From positions 19,142-83,141 of the forward strand of contig NZ_MEEX01000026.1 of assembly GCF_001724605.1 (NCBI RefSeq): a stretch of 64,000 nucleotides of DNA. The letters run 5' to 3'. Positions within the stretch are counted from its first letter, which is position 1; each line of letters begins with the position of its first letter. Source of the stretch: Phenylobacterium sp. SCN 70-31 (GTDB taxonomy: Bacteria > Pseudomonadota > Alphaproteobacteria > Caulobacterales > Caulobacteraceae). Shown piece by piece: positions 41,006-50,498 of the stretch. The translations under genes were made by a program, and so were the position numbers. The notes under the pieces are model-generated. The model made no database searches, had not been told where the DNA came from, and saw only the letters and a list, made by a program, of their open reading frames with translations.

Positions 41006-41638
41006 TCAGGCGGCCTTCTGAGGCATGCCCGCCCTGGCGGCCGGGCGGCCGCGCATGGACTCGGCCCAGCGGGCCACGTGCGCCAGGTCGTCGGGCAACG
41101 CGAACTTGATCATCCGGCCGAAGTCGACGCCGATATAGGCCACGATGTCGGCGATGGTCAGACGGCCGGCGGCCAGCCACTCGCCCTCCGCCAGGCGGCG
41201 GTCCAGCACCTTCAGCGCCCGCCGGCACCCGTCCAGATTATGCTCGCCGATGACCTGGACCTGCTGCTCCAGCCGGCCCATGGCGGGGTGGGTGTGACGG
41301 ACGCCGACCATCATGGGGGTGGCCACCATCATCTCGGCGCGGCGCGTCCACATCTCGATGACGGCCGTCTCCTCGGGCGTGCGGCCGAAGAGGTTGGGCT
41401 CGGGGTAGCGGCTTTCCAGGTAGCGGCAGATGGCGAGCGATTCCGTGATGCAGGTCCCGTCGTCCATCTCCAGCATCGGCACATTCGGAAGCCCGGCCTT
41501 GGCGACGTAGTCGGGCGTCTTGTGCTGACCCGCCATGAGGTCGAGGGTCACGACCTCGATGTCGTCGATCCCTTTCTCGGCCATGACCCAGCGCACACGG
41601 CGGGGATTGGGCGCGAGCGGCGTGTCGTAGATCTTCAT
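41006..41638 (-). CDS. Glutathione S-transferase family protein
   Basis: 210 residues. The thioredoxin-like N-terminal half begins KIYDTPLAPNPRRVRWVMAEKG. It includes the cis-Pro segment GLPNVPMLEMDDGTCITESLAICRYLE (about 48-74; ES-x-AI is the glutathione-binding Ser). The helical C-terminal half has LAAGRLTIADIVAYIGVDFG. GGAGAAGACC precedes ATG 41638. Reaction unknown; detoxification or dehalogenase-type roles are possible. Confidence 0.93.
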   Translation of the reverse strand: MKIYDTPLAPNPRRVRWVMAEKGIDDIEVVTLDLMAGQHKTPDYVAKAGLPNVPMLEMDDGTCITESLAICRYLESRYPEPNLFGRTPEETAVIEMWTRRAEMMVATPMMVGVRHTHPAMGRLEQQVQVIGEHNLDGCRRALKVLDRRLAEGEWLAAGRLTIADIVAYIGVDFGRMIKFALPDDLAHVARWAESMRGRPAARAGMPQKAA

Positions 41639-41715
41639 TCGGTCTTCTCCTGATCGGAGACTAGGACCCGTCCCGAGACGTGAGGCAAGTGCGCCGCGCA
41701 GGCGGAGCCATCGGC

Positions 41716-42999
41716 TCAGACCCCGAACAGTCTGGCCGGCAGCAGGCCGACGATCGAGGCGGTGAGGCACGTGGCCAGGAAGCCGGCCATCATCGCCTTC
41801 CACACCATGCCCACGATCTCGTTGCGCCGCTCGGGCACCAGCACCGAGTAGCCCGCCAGGTTGATCCCCACCGAGGCGATGTTGGCGAAGCCGCAAAGCG
41901 CATAGGTCATCAGCACACGGCTACGCGGCGCCATGTCCTCGAGCGGGATGCCGCCCATGGTGATGAAGGCGGTGAACTCGGTCAGCACCAGCTTCACGCC
42001 GAGCAGCGAGCCGGCCTGGGGCGCGTCGTGCCACGGCACGCCGATGGCCCAGGCCAGCGGCGCGAAGAGGATCCCCAGGCCGCGCTCCACCGACAGCGGC
42101 GCGCCGCCCACCTCGCCGAAACTGCCCAGGATCATGTTGACCATGGCGGTCAACGCCACGAAGACGATCAGCGTCGCCCCCACGTTCAGCATGATCTGCA
42201 ACCCGTCGGTCGTGCCCTTGATCAGGGCGTCGATCGAGCTGTCGTACTTCTTCGCCGCCAGGGGATCGTAGGCCTGGGCCTGCTCCACCGCGTTGTCACG
42301 GGGCACGATGATCCGGGCCAGCAGCACGCCGGCCGGCGCCGAGACGATGGAGGCCGTCAGCACATGGGCGGCGGCGTTGGGCAGCACGTCGGCCAGGATG
42401 GTCGCGTAGGCCACCATGGTGGAGCCGGAGACGCAGGCCATCCCCACGGCGATCAGCATGAACAGCTCGGACCGCGACAGGCTGGGCAGGTAGCTGCGGA
42501 TGAAGATCGGCCCCTCCACCTGTCCCATGAAGACGGTGGCGGCGGTGGCCAGGGCGGGTGGCCCGCGCAGCCCCATGGTGCGCTCGAAAACGACCCCGAA
42601 CGCCTGGGTGATCCAGACCAGGATCTTCCAGTGCCAGAGCAGCGCCGCGAGCGCGCAGACCACCAGGATCACCGGCAGCACCCGGAAGGCGAACACGAAC
42701 ATGGCGCCCGGATCGGTCAGTTCGTAGGGCTGGTTCGGGGTGCCGGCCAGGAAGCCGAAGACGAAGGCCACGCCCGCCTGGGTCGAACTGGCCAGACCGT
42801 CGACCGCCACGCCGACACCGCCCAGGCCGGCCCGGAGCGCCGGAAGACCGAACAGGGCCAGGACCAGCAGCGCCTGGACCAGGATCGCCCCGATGGCGAG
42901 CTTCCAGGGAAACCGGCGGCGGTTCTCCGAAATCGCCCAGCACACCCCGAGCACCAGGGCCACGCCGACGAGGCTCTGGGCGTTTTCCGGTCCGAACAT
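41716..42999 (-). CDS. Concentrative nucleoside transporter (NupC family)
   Basis: 427 residues, about ten membrane segments. The family core is visible: GTPNQPYEL, VFMGQVEGPIFIRSYLP in part, SRSELFMLIAVGMACVSG, STMVAYA, and late LTEFTAFITMG and CGFANIASVGINLAG. CNT proteins import nucleosides with H+ or Na+. Single gene, no nucleoside-catabolism genes adjacent. Confidence 0.95.
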   Translation of the reverse strand: MFGPENAQSLVGVALVLGVCWAISENRRRFPWKLAIGAILVQALLVLALFGLPALRAGLGGVGVAVDGLASSTQAGVAFVFGFLAGTPNQPYELTDPGAMFVFAFRVLPVILVVCALAALLWHWKILVWITQAFGVVFERTMGLRGPPALATAATVFMGQVEGPIFIRSYLPSLSRSELFMLIAVGMACVSGSTMVAYATILADVLPNAAAHVLTASIVSAPAGVLLARIIVPRDNAVEQAQAYDPLAAKKYDSSIDALIKGTTDGLQIMLNVGATLIVFVALTAMVNMILGSFGEVGGAPLSVERGLGILFAPLAWAIGVPWHDAPQAGSLLGVKLVLTEFTAFITMGGIPLEDMAPRSRVLMTYALCGFANIASVGINLAGYSVLVPERRNEIVGMVWKAMMAGFLATCLTASIVGLLPARLFGV

Positions 43000-43099
43000 G
43001 CATCCCCCGAGAGGCCGCCGAGCCGCGACCTGAGACCGTCCAGTCCACGACGAAAGTGCGGCGAGCGCAAGGGTGTCGGCCGCCCGCGGACGCGGCTGC

Positions 43100-44161
43100 C
43101 TAACGCGGCGGCGGCTCGCCGTCGGTGCGGCCTGCCCGGGCCGACGCCTCCGAAGCCAGGACGCCCGCCAGGACCAGGCTCAGCGCCAGGACGTGGTAGG
43201 CATGGAACGGCTCGCCCAGCAGCGCGACGGCCAGCAGGGCGCCGAAGACCGGCACCAGGTTGATGAAGAGCCCGGCGCGCGCCGCGCCGATGAGGCCGAT
43301 CGCGCGCATGTAGAACACCTGCGCCAGAAAGGACGGGCCCAGGGCGACGAAGGCCAGGATCGCCCAGCCCGTCGGCGTGGGGCCGAGGGACCGGCCCAGG
43401 CCTGCTTCGACGGCCGCGAGCGGGATCGAGGTGACGAACGCGCCGGCCGCCAGCCCGGCGAAGAACCAGAGGCCGCCGCCCGGCGGCTGGCCGCGCAGGG
43501 CCAGGGTGTAGCCGGCATAGAGGATGCAGGCGACGAGCATCAGGAGATCACCCGGATTGAACCGGAAACGGAGAAGTTGCGCCGGGTCGCCCTGGGTCGC
43601 CACCAGCGCCACGCCGGCGAGGGTCGTCACCAGACCGAGGACCTGGCCTCTCCGGATGTCGGCCCCCTGGAACATCGCCGCGCCGGCGATGACGAAGATC
43701 GGGATGGCGCCCTGGAGAAGGGCGATATTGACCGCGCTGGTCAGGTGCCCCGCCCCGTACATCAGCGCGTTGAAGGCGGTGAAGCCCAGGGCGCCGAGGG
43801 CCAGGATCGACCGCCACCGCGCCCTGAGCTCGGCGCCGTGGCTCAGGACGGTCCGCCCCGCGAAGACCGCCAGGATGGCGAGGACCAGAGCCCACCGCCC
43901 GGCGGTGAGCAGCATGGGCGAGATCTCGCCCACGGCGGCGCGGCTCACCACCGCGTTGCCGCCCCAGCTCAGGGTGGTGACGACGAGAAGCAGATAGGCC
44001 TGGCCTGCCGCGCCGCGTATGGCGAAGGGCCCGCGGGACGGCGGGGCGGGGTGATCGGAACGGGGCGACGGCGGTGCGATGCCCGGCCAGATACCGCGCC
44101 GGTCGCCCGACCGCCAGAGGAACCCGCCGCGCGCGGACCCGCCCCGATGCGCGCCGTTCAG
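43100..44161 (-). CDS. EamA/DMT-family exporter, start codon probably CTG
   Basis: About ten membrane segments in two EamA repeats (YLLLVVTTLSWGGNAVVSRA near the start; LLMLVACILYAGYTLALRG midway; INLVPVFGALLAVALLGEP late). No ATG, GTG or TTG occurs in frame between the tauD coding region and about 43919, which is inside the first repeat. The only fitting initiator is a CTG at 44161-44159 that overlaps the tauD stop as CTGA, exactly the geometry of the ATGA couplings elsewhere in this window. This gives 353 residues with a ~45-residue hydrophilic extension. Substrate unknown. Confidence 0.8.
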   Translation of the reverse strand: MNGAHRGGSARGGFLWRSGDRRGIWPGIAPPSPRSDHPAPPSRGPFAIRGAAGQAYLLLVVTTLSWGGNAVVSRAAVGEISPMLLTAGRWALVLAILAVFAGRTVLSHGAELRARWRSILALGALGFTAFNALMYGAGHLTSAVNIALLQGAIPIFVIAGAAMFQGADIRRGQVLGLVTTLAGVALVATQGDPAQLLRFRFNPGDLLMLVACILYAGYTLALRGQPPGGGLWFFAGLAAGAFVTSIPLAAVEAGLGRSLGPTPTGWAILAFVALGPSFLAQVFYMRAIGLIGAARAGLFINLVPVFGALLAVALLGEPFHAYHVLALSLVLAGVLASEASARAGRTDGEPPPR

Positions 44162-45078
44162 GCGGTGTCGGCGTCCTGGGCCGCGGGCCGGACCGCGCGG
44201 CTGGACCGGCCGTCCAGGCCCACGGGCGCGTCGCCGGCGAGGGTGACGCGCCGCATCACCCGGCGCTGGTCGCCATAGTCGTCCACGGCGTAGTGCTGGG
44301 TGGCGCGGTTGTCCCAGATGGCCACGTCGCCCTCGCGCCAGCGCCAGCGGACCGTGTTCTCCAGCCGGGTGACATGATCCTGGAGCAGCGCGAGCAGAGC
44401 CTGGCTGTCGCGCGTGGACAGCCCCACGAACGACTTGACGAAATGGCCGAGCACCAGCGTCGGCTCGTCGGTGACGGGATGGATGCGGACCACGGGGTGC
44501 TCGGTCTCGAAGACGGTCGAGGCGAAGACCGAGCGGTGGCGCTCCAGGCGGACGCGATCCACGTCCGCCCGCGTGGCGGCGTAGTCGTAGGCGTTGGTGT
44601 GGATGGCCCGGAGCGGATCGACCAATTGCTTCAGCGGCGTGGGCAGGCGCGCGTAGGCTGCGGTGGCGTCGGCCCAGACGGTGTCGCCCCCGCTCGCCGG
44701 GCTGGTCACCGCGCGCAGGATCGAGGCGGCCGGATAGTCGGGCACGAAGGTGACGTCGGTGTGCCAGGAATTCGCGCGGCCGCCGTGGGCGCTGTCCAGT
44801 TCGAGCACGTACGACGAGCCGTCGCGCACCGGCACGGTGGGATGGGGCACGGGCCGCCCGAGCCGGGCCGCGAAGGCCTCCTGGGAGGCGTCGTCGAGAT
44901 GGTGCTGGTCGCGGAAGAACAGGACCTTGTAGCGGTAGAGGGCGTCGAGGATCGCCGCGGTCTGATCCTCGTTGAGGTCCGGCGTCAGCGTGAGGCCGCG
45001 CACCTCGGCGCCGATGCGTCCGCCCACCGGGGCGACGTCGAGCTTGGTCGTGCGGAAGAGATAGCCGTCGGCGCTCAT
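44158..45078 (-). CDS. TauD/TfdA-family alpha-ketoglutarate-dependent dioxygenase
   Basis: 306 residues. Fe(II)/2-oxoglutarate dioxygenase: LFFRDQHHLDDASQEAFAARLG (about 52), the iron-binding H-x-D in NSWHTDVTF (about 103), and the distal His and Arg in NRATQHYAVDDYGDQRRVMRRVTLAGD (about 252-278). The ATQHYA and RRVMRR context matches taurine/alkylsulfate/2,4-D-type enzymes, which release sulfite, sulfate or cleave aryl ethers. A palindrome lies upstream and an EamA exporter gene is coupled downstream. The actual substrate is unknown. Confidence 0.93.
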   Translation of the reverse strand: MSADGYLFRTTKLDVAPVGGRIGAEVRGLTLTPDLNEDQTAAILDALYRYKVLFFRDQHHLDDASQEAFAARLGRPVPHPTVPVRDGSSYVLELDSAHGGRANSWHTDVTFVPDYPAASILRAVTSPASGGDTVWADATAAYARLPTPLKQLVDPLRAIHTNAYDYAATRADVDRVRLERHRSVFASTVFETEHPVVRIHPVTDEPTLVLGHFVKSFVGLSTRDSQALLALLQDHVTRLENTVRWRWREGDVAIWDNRATQHYAVDDYGDQRRVMRRVTLAGDAPVGLDGRSSRAVRPAAQDADTA

Positions 45079-45190
45079 GGCGCGTCTCCTGTGTCACGGC
45101 GGCGGTCGGAAGCGGCGCCTCGTTCGACGAGGATCGGCGCCCGCCAGCCCGCGCCCCTCGCCCTGCGACGCCGCGGCGCGACATCGTTGG

Positions 45191-45212
45191 ACTAAATTCC
45201 TATTGGTTTAGT
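45191..45212. promoter_or_regulatory. Palindromic operator candidate upstream of tauD-like gene
   Basis: ACTAAA and TTTAGT flank 10 bases inside a short AT-rich island (45185-45238) that stands out from the GC-rich surroundings and lies about 110 bases before the dioxygenase start. This is the pattern of an operator overlapping a promoter. The 240-base gap otherwise shows nothing. Confidence 0.45.
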
Positions 45213-45318
45213 AGATTTTTGATATCCAGAAATTCTGATCGCGGCGCCAGCGGTACGCGGCCCTCCGGCCCCGTCCAGGACCGCGACCGCGACGGGTGCG
45301 ATCGGCGGCGAGAGAATC

Positions 45319-45972
45319 TCAGGCCACGGCGCGGAGGCGCTCGGGGTCGCACACGGTGATACGCCCGTAGGCCAGTTCGATCAGGCCGGCGCGCTCGAAC
45401 GCCCGGAGCGTCTTGTTGGCCGTCTGGCGCGAGACGCCGACCATGGCCGCGAGGTCTTCCTGGCGCACCTGAACCTCGGCCCCGCCCGACGCGCGCGCCG
45501 CGCCGGCCAGAACGCGGGCCAGGCGCACGGCGATCGGCTGGGCGATGGCCTGCCCCATGAAGGTCAGCGCCGAACGCTGTCGCGAACAGACGAGACGCCC
45601 GAGGTCTCGGTAGATCAGGGGATGGGCGGCGGCGACCTGCTCGAACGCCGCCAGCGGCACATGCAGCAACTCGGCAGGGCGGACCACGACGGCGTCGTGC
45701 GGGCGCGGCCCGCCGTCCAGGACCGACAGTTCGCCGAACCAGGCGCCGGGAGCCAGGATCATGGCCACCGACTCCATGCCCACCGCCGGATACGACAGCA
45801 GTCGGACTTCGCCGCCCGCCACCGCCCAGAGACCGTCCGGAGGATCGCCCACGCCATAGACCCGCGCGCCGGTCGGGGCGCTGCTGGAACGGGCCCGGTC
45901 GAGCAACGCCTGACGGCGGCCCGGCTGCAGGCTGGCGAACCAGGGGTCGGAGATCGTCATCGCGGCCGACAT
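45319..45972 (-). CDS. Crp/Fnr-family transcriptional regulator
   Basis: 217 residues. N-terminal cyclic-nucleotide-type beta-barrel (VYGVGDPPDGLWAVAGGEVRLL, AMILAPGAWFGELSVLDGGPR), dimer helix, and C-terminal winged helix (VRQEDLAAMVGVSRQTANKTLRAFERAGLIEL with recognition helix SRQTANKTL). No Cys-rich iron-sulfur motif as in FNR. It diverges from a class II aldolase-family gene across a 97-base gap that contains an inverted repeat suited to this family. Confidence 0.93.
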   Translation of the reverse strand: MSAAMTISDPWFASLQPGRRQALLDRARSSSAPTGARVYGVGDPPDGLWAVAGGEVRLLSYPAVGMESVAMILAPGAWFGELSVLDGGPRPHDAVVVRPAELLHVPLAAFEQVAAAHPLIYRDLGRLVCSRQRSALTFMGQAIAQPIAVRLARVLAGAARASGGAEVQVRQEDLAAMVGVSRQTANKTLRAFERAGLIELAYGRITVCDPERLRAVA

Positions 45973-45997
45973 GGGCGGATCATCGACGCCGCCGCCG

Positions 45998-46019
45998 AAT
46001 TGTCAAATCGGCGACAATT
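45998..46019. promoter_or_regulatory. Inverted repeat, likely Crp/Fnr-type operator
   Basis: AATTGTC (45998-46004) and GACAATT (46013-46019) are perfect arms separated by 8 bases. The TTGT...ACAA half-sites are typical of Crp/Fnr-family operators. The site lies 25 bases before the regulator start and 50 before the aldolase-family start. Confidence 0.6.
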
Positions 46020-46069
46020 ATCGACCGACGTCCGTGCCACAATACGAGGAACACACGCAGGAGTTCCGC

Positions 46070-46852
46070 ATGCTGACCGCGCTGAAGACCGACGCCCCCT
46101 CGATCCGCGATCAGGTGTCGGAGGAAGAGTGGGCCCTGCGCGTCGACCTGGCCGCCGCCTACCGGCTGGTGGCCCACTACGGCTGGGACGACCTGATCTT
46201 CACCCACCTCTCCGCGCGCGTGCCGGGCCCCGAGCACCACTTCCTGATCAATCCGTACACGCACATGTTCGACGAAATCACCGCCTCGTCGCTGGTGAAG
46301 ATCGATGTGCACGGCGACCGGGTCATGGAAATGCGCCAGCCGGTGAACAAGGCCGGCTTCGTGATCCATTCCGCTATCCACATGGGCCGCGACGACGCGC
46401 ATGCGGTGATGCACCTGCACACGCCGCACGGCCAGGCGGTGTCGGCCATGGCCGAAGGCCTGATGCCCCACACCCAGACGGCGATGATCGCGCGCCACGA
46501 CGTCGCCTATCACGACTTCGAAGGCATCGCGACCGACCTGGACGAGCGCGAGCGGCTGGTGGCGGACCTGGGAACCAAGAACGCCATGATCCTGCGCAAT
46601 CACGGCACCCTGACGGTGGGCGAGACCGTCGCACAGGCGTTCCTGCGCATGTACTACCTGGAGCGCGCCTGCGAGGCGCAGGTGATGATGCTGACCGCGG
46701 GCCGGGACGGCCTCTACAACCCGCCCCAGGGCGTCGCCGAGAAGGTCGAGACCCAGACGAGCGGGCCGGGAATGAAGCGTCTGGCGGAGGGCCTGGCCTG
46801 GCCCGCGCTGCTTCGGAAGCTGGACCGGATGGACCCGAGTTTCCGCGACTGA
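46070..46852 (+). CDS. Class II aldolase/adducin-family protein
   Basis: 260 residues. AraD/FucA/adducin-type fold. Metal-binding and active-site pieces are TASSLVKIDVHG (about 63), VIHSAIHMGRDDAHAVMHLHTPHGQAVSAM (about 96-125, H-x-H) and LRNHGTLTVGETVAQAFLRMYYLERACEAQ (about 187, third His). AGGAG precedes ATG 46070 by 6 bases. Bacterial members include sugar-phosphate aldolases and a group of unknown function; the sequence is closest in feel to the latter. Likely controlled by the divergent Crp/Fnr regulator. Confidence 0.9.
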   Translation: MLTALKTDAPSIRDQVSEEEWALRVDLAAAYRLVAHYGWDDLIFTHLSARVPGPEHHFLINPYTHMFDEITASSLVKIDVHGDRVMEMRQPVNKAGFVIHSAIHMGRDDAHAVMHLHTPHGQAVSAMAEGLMPHTQTAMIARHDVAYHDFEGIATDLDERERLVADLGTKNAMILRNHGTLTVGETVAQAFLRMYYLERACEAQVMMLTAGRDGLYNPPQGVAEKVETQTSGPGMKRLAEGLAWPALLRKLDRMDPSFRD

Positions 46853-46860
46853 GCCCATCG

Positions 46861-46878
46861 GGCCGGGCGCACCCGGCC
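46861..46878. terminator. Hairpin between convergent aldolase-family and nhaA genes
   Basis: GGCCGGG pairs with CCCGGCC around CGCA. It sits in the 45-base gap between converging genes; a CTCTTCTGTTC stretch follows. A weak terminator call. Confidence 0.45.
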
Positions 46879-46897
46879 GCGCCCGCGGCTCTTCTGT

Positions 46898-48118
46898 TCA
46901 GGTGGCGGGAGACCCCGGCTCGGCGGCAGGCGCGCGCGCCTGCCGTTGTCCGCGCGCGGCCACGGCCAGTACGACCGCCGACGCGACGGCCGACAGGATC
47001 GACCCTCCGAGAACCCCCAGCTTCACGGCGACCTGCTCGGGCGAATCCACCGCGCCCGGGAAGGCCAGGGCTCCGATGAACAGGCTCATGGTGAAGCCGA
47101 CCCCGCACAGGATCGACACGCCGTAGAGCTGGAGCCAGGTGGCGCCCGTGGGCCGCGTCCCGATGCGCAGGGCCGAGGCCAGCCAGGCCGCGGCCAGGAC
47201 TCCCGCCTGCTTGCCCAGGAAGAGTCCCAGCGCGATGGCCAGCACCAGGGGCGACAGCATCTGGCCGATCGACAGCCCGGCGAACGAGACGCCGGCCTTG
47301 GCGAAGGCGAACAGGGGCAGGACCAGGAAGGCGTTGTACGGGTGCAGGTCGTGCATCGCCTCCTTGAGCGGGCTCTGGCCGGTGTCGCGGCGTGGCTCGA
47401 CGGGCACGATGGCCGCGAAGGCCACGGCGGTCAGCGACGTGCTGAGGCCCGCCTGGACCGTGAGCCACCAGACCGCCGCGAAGCCCAGGCTCCAGATCGG
47501 CGCCGTGAGCCGGACGCGATGCCCGACGACGGCCATGACCGCCATCAGGGCCGCGGCGGCGATCAGGGGCGACCAGGCCACCCCCTCGCTGAACAGCAGC
47601 GCGATCAGGACGATGGCGCCCAGGTCGTCGACGATGGCGAGGGTAAGCAGGAACACCCGCAGCGACGGCGGCAGGCCGCGTCCCACCAGGGCGAAGATCG
47701 CGAGCGCGAAGGCGATGTCGGTGGCCAGCGGGATCGGCCAGCCGGCGTGCGGCGCGCCGATCAGGCCCGACAATCCCAGGTAGACCACCGCCGGCCCGAT
47801 CATGCCGCCGAGGGCGGCCAGGATCGGCGTGGCGAGGCGGCGCGGATCGCGGAGTTCGCCGCGCAGGATCTCGTATTTGATCTCCAGGCCGACGACGAGG
47901 AAGAACACGGCCATCAGGCCGTCCTTGATCCACTCCGAGACGGTCAGTTCGAGCCGCAAGGGGCCGATCTCCAGTCCGTGGATGCTCTTCAGCCAATAGA
48001 AGTAGTCGGCGCTCCAGGGCGCGTTGGCGCAGACGAGGGCGGCCAGGGCGGCCAGGCCCAGGGCCAGGCCCGAGGCGGTTTCGGTCTTCAGGAAATCGAG
48101 CGTGAAACGACGGGTCAC
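46898..48118 (-). CDS. nhaA: Na+/H+ antiporter NhaA
   Basis: 406 residues, about twelve membrane segments. AVFFLVVGLEIKYEILRGEL (about 68), PLATDIAFALAIFALVG (about 128), LLTLAIVDDLGAIVLIALLFSE (about 155, with the paired Asp of the ion site) and CGVGFTMSLFIGALAF (about 345) are signatures. The GTG at 48118 is chosen because CGGAGG lies 6 bases upstream; the frame stays open to 48277 without a comparable site. Confidence 0.96.
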   Translation of the reverse strand: MTRRFTLDFLKTETASGLALGLAALAALVCANAPWSADYFYWLKSIHGLEIGPLRLELTVSEWIKDGLMAVFFLVVGLEIKYEILRGELRDPRRLATPILAALGGMIGPAVVYLGLSGLIGAPHAGWPIPLATDIAFALAIFALVGRGLPPSLRVFLLTLAIVDDLGAIVLIALLFSEGVAWSPLIAAAALMAVMAVVGHRVRLTAPIWSLGFAAVWWLTVQAGLSTSLTAVAFAAIVPVEPRRDTGQSPLKEAMHDLHPYNAFLVLPLFAFAKAGVSFAGLSIGQMLSPLVLAIALGLFLGKQAGVLAAAWLASALRIGTRPTGATWLQLYGVSILCGVGFTMSLFIGALAFPGAVDSPEQVAVKLGVLGGSILSAVASAVVLAVAARGQRQARAPAAEPGSPAT

Positions 48119-48602
48119 GAAAGCCTCCGCGGAAACGGGATGGGTTCGCGACGCCAGGTTATCGACGGGCGTCGGACCGGATTCGCCTGCTCGTCCGAGG
48201 GCGCCGGCCCGGCATGGAGACGAAACTCCAGCCTGATCTCTGCGCCGGAAAATACGCCCGGGGTTGAGGCGGTTCAAGGGTCCCCATCAGTTCCGGCCAC
48301 GCAATCCCCCGATGAAAGGACTCGCGCGTGAGACGTCCCTCGACAGCGTGGGTGGCCGTTCGTAGGCGGGAGCCAGGGACGCCGCGTGGCCTCTCCCCGT
48401 TCACCCCGCAGATGATCGAGTCCAAAGCCCGCATTACGAAGGTTTAATCGGCCCGACCGCATCCGCCTCCAGCCCCTCGGGGCTCCTTGGGGGTGAGCGC
48501 GTCGCGGCGCATCGCTCCCGGCCCCGCCTTACGGGGATTTAACTGGCCCGGTCCCGGGGAGACGGCGACACCCGCGCTCGAAGGTGAGGGCTGTCGAATC
48601 CC
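48119..48602. other. 484-base intergenic region between divergent nhaA and the ABC operon
   Basis: No convincing gene. It contains two GANTC sites (GAGTC near 48417 and GAATC near 48597) and a direct repeat: 48434-48458 and 48529-48554 both read TTACG-x4-TTTAA-x2-GGCCCG-x-CC with one gap. The TTTAA cores are the only AT-rich spots. The region most likely holds the promoters of both flanking genes. Confidence 0.6.
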
Positions 48603-49741
48603 ATGTCTCTGGCGCTGGCGACACTGTTCTACGAGTGGCGACGCTACACGGCCGCGGTCGTGGCGCTGGCCTTCTCGGGCCTGTTGATCCTGGCCCAGGT
48701 GGGCATGTTCACCGGCATCGTGAAGGGCGCGACGGCCACCATCGAGCGCAGCCGCGCCGACATCATGGTCCTGCCGGCCAGGATGGAGAGCCTGATCAAC
48801 TCGGGCGGCGGCTCCCTGCCCGAACGCCTCCAGCCCCAGTTCTACATGCATCCCGAGGTGGTCGAGGTCGCCGCCATGGGCGGTGCGGGCGCCCGCTGGA
48901 TCAACCGTCCCACCGACGGACGCAAGGCCGTGACGACCTTCGTCCAGGTCAACATGGTGGACACCCGGCCGGGCGCGGTCACGCTGCCGGTCGACTACAC
49001 CGAGGCGACACGGCTGGCGCTGATGGAGCCGTACGCCGTGGCCATAGACCGCAGCCAGCTCGCCCGCCTCGGCGTGAAGCTGGGCGACTCCGCGTCGCTG
49101 AACGGCAAGACGGTGCGGGTGCGCGCCCTCCTGGACGGCTATCCCGACGTGAACAACGCCTCGGTGACCATGTCGCGCGACACGATGCGGCTGATGGGGA
49201 TGCTCCCCAAGGACGGCAAGACCGGCCCGCTCATGATCCGCCTGGCCGACCCGGCCCGGGCGGCGATCGTACGCGACCAGCTCAACGCCACCGCCAACGG
49301 CGCCTACCGAGCCTGGACCCGCGCCGAGCTGTCCGAGGCCAACGAGGGCGCGCTCATGAAGGAACAGATCATCGGCATGCTCCTGGGCTTCTCGGTCTTC
49401 CTGGGGTTCCTGATCGGGGTCGGGATCACGTCCCAGACCCTGCGGGGCGCCATCCTGTCCTCGATCAAGGAGTTCGCCTCCCTGCGCGCCCTGGGCGTGG
49501 GCATGGGCTCGCTGCGGCTCATCGTCATGGAGCTGTCGGTGTGGGTCGGGCTGGTGGGCCTGGGCGCGACCGCCCTCTTCACCTTCGGCGTCTATCTTCT
49601 GGCGACCAGCGGCGGCCTGCCGATGGGCTTCCCCGTCCCGTGGGTGATCGGCGTCGCCATCCTCCTGCTCGTGATCTCGGCGGCGTCGGGCCTGCTGGCC
49701 CTCGGCGTCCTGAAGAAGAGCCAGCCCGCGGACCTGCTGCG

Positions 49742-49745
<4 letters not shown>
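48603..49745 (+). CDS. ABC transporter permease of the FtsX/MacB (DevC-like) type
   Basis: 380 residues with four membrane segments: one near the N-terminus (about 18-40) and three in the C-terminal third (about 258-375), with a large extracytoplasmic domain (about 45-245). The final LAL-GVLKKSQPADLLR is the typical FtsX-family end. First gene of a permease/ATPase/HlyD operon. Operons of this layout (DevBCA, MacAB-like) export lipids, glycolipids or peptides with TolC. No TolC gene is adjacent. Confidence 0.92.
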
Positions 49746-50497
<752 letters not shown>

Positions 50498-50498
50498 G

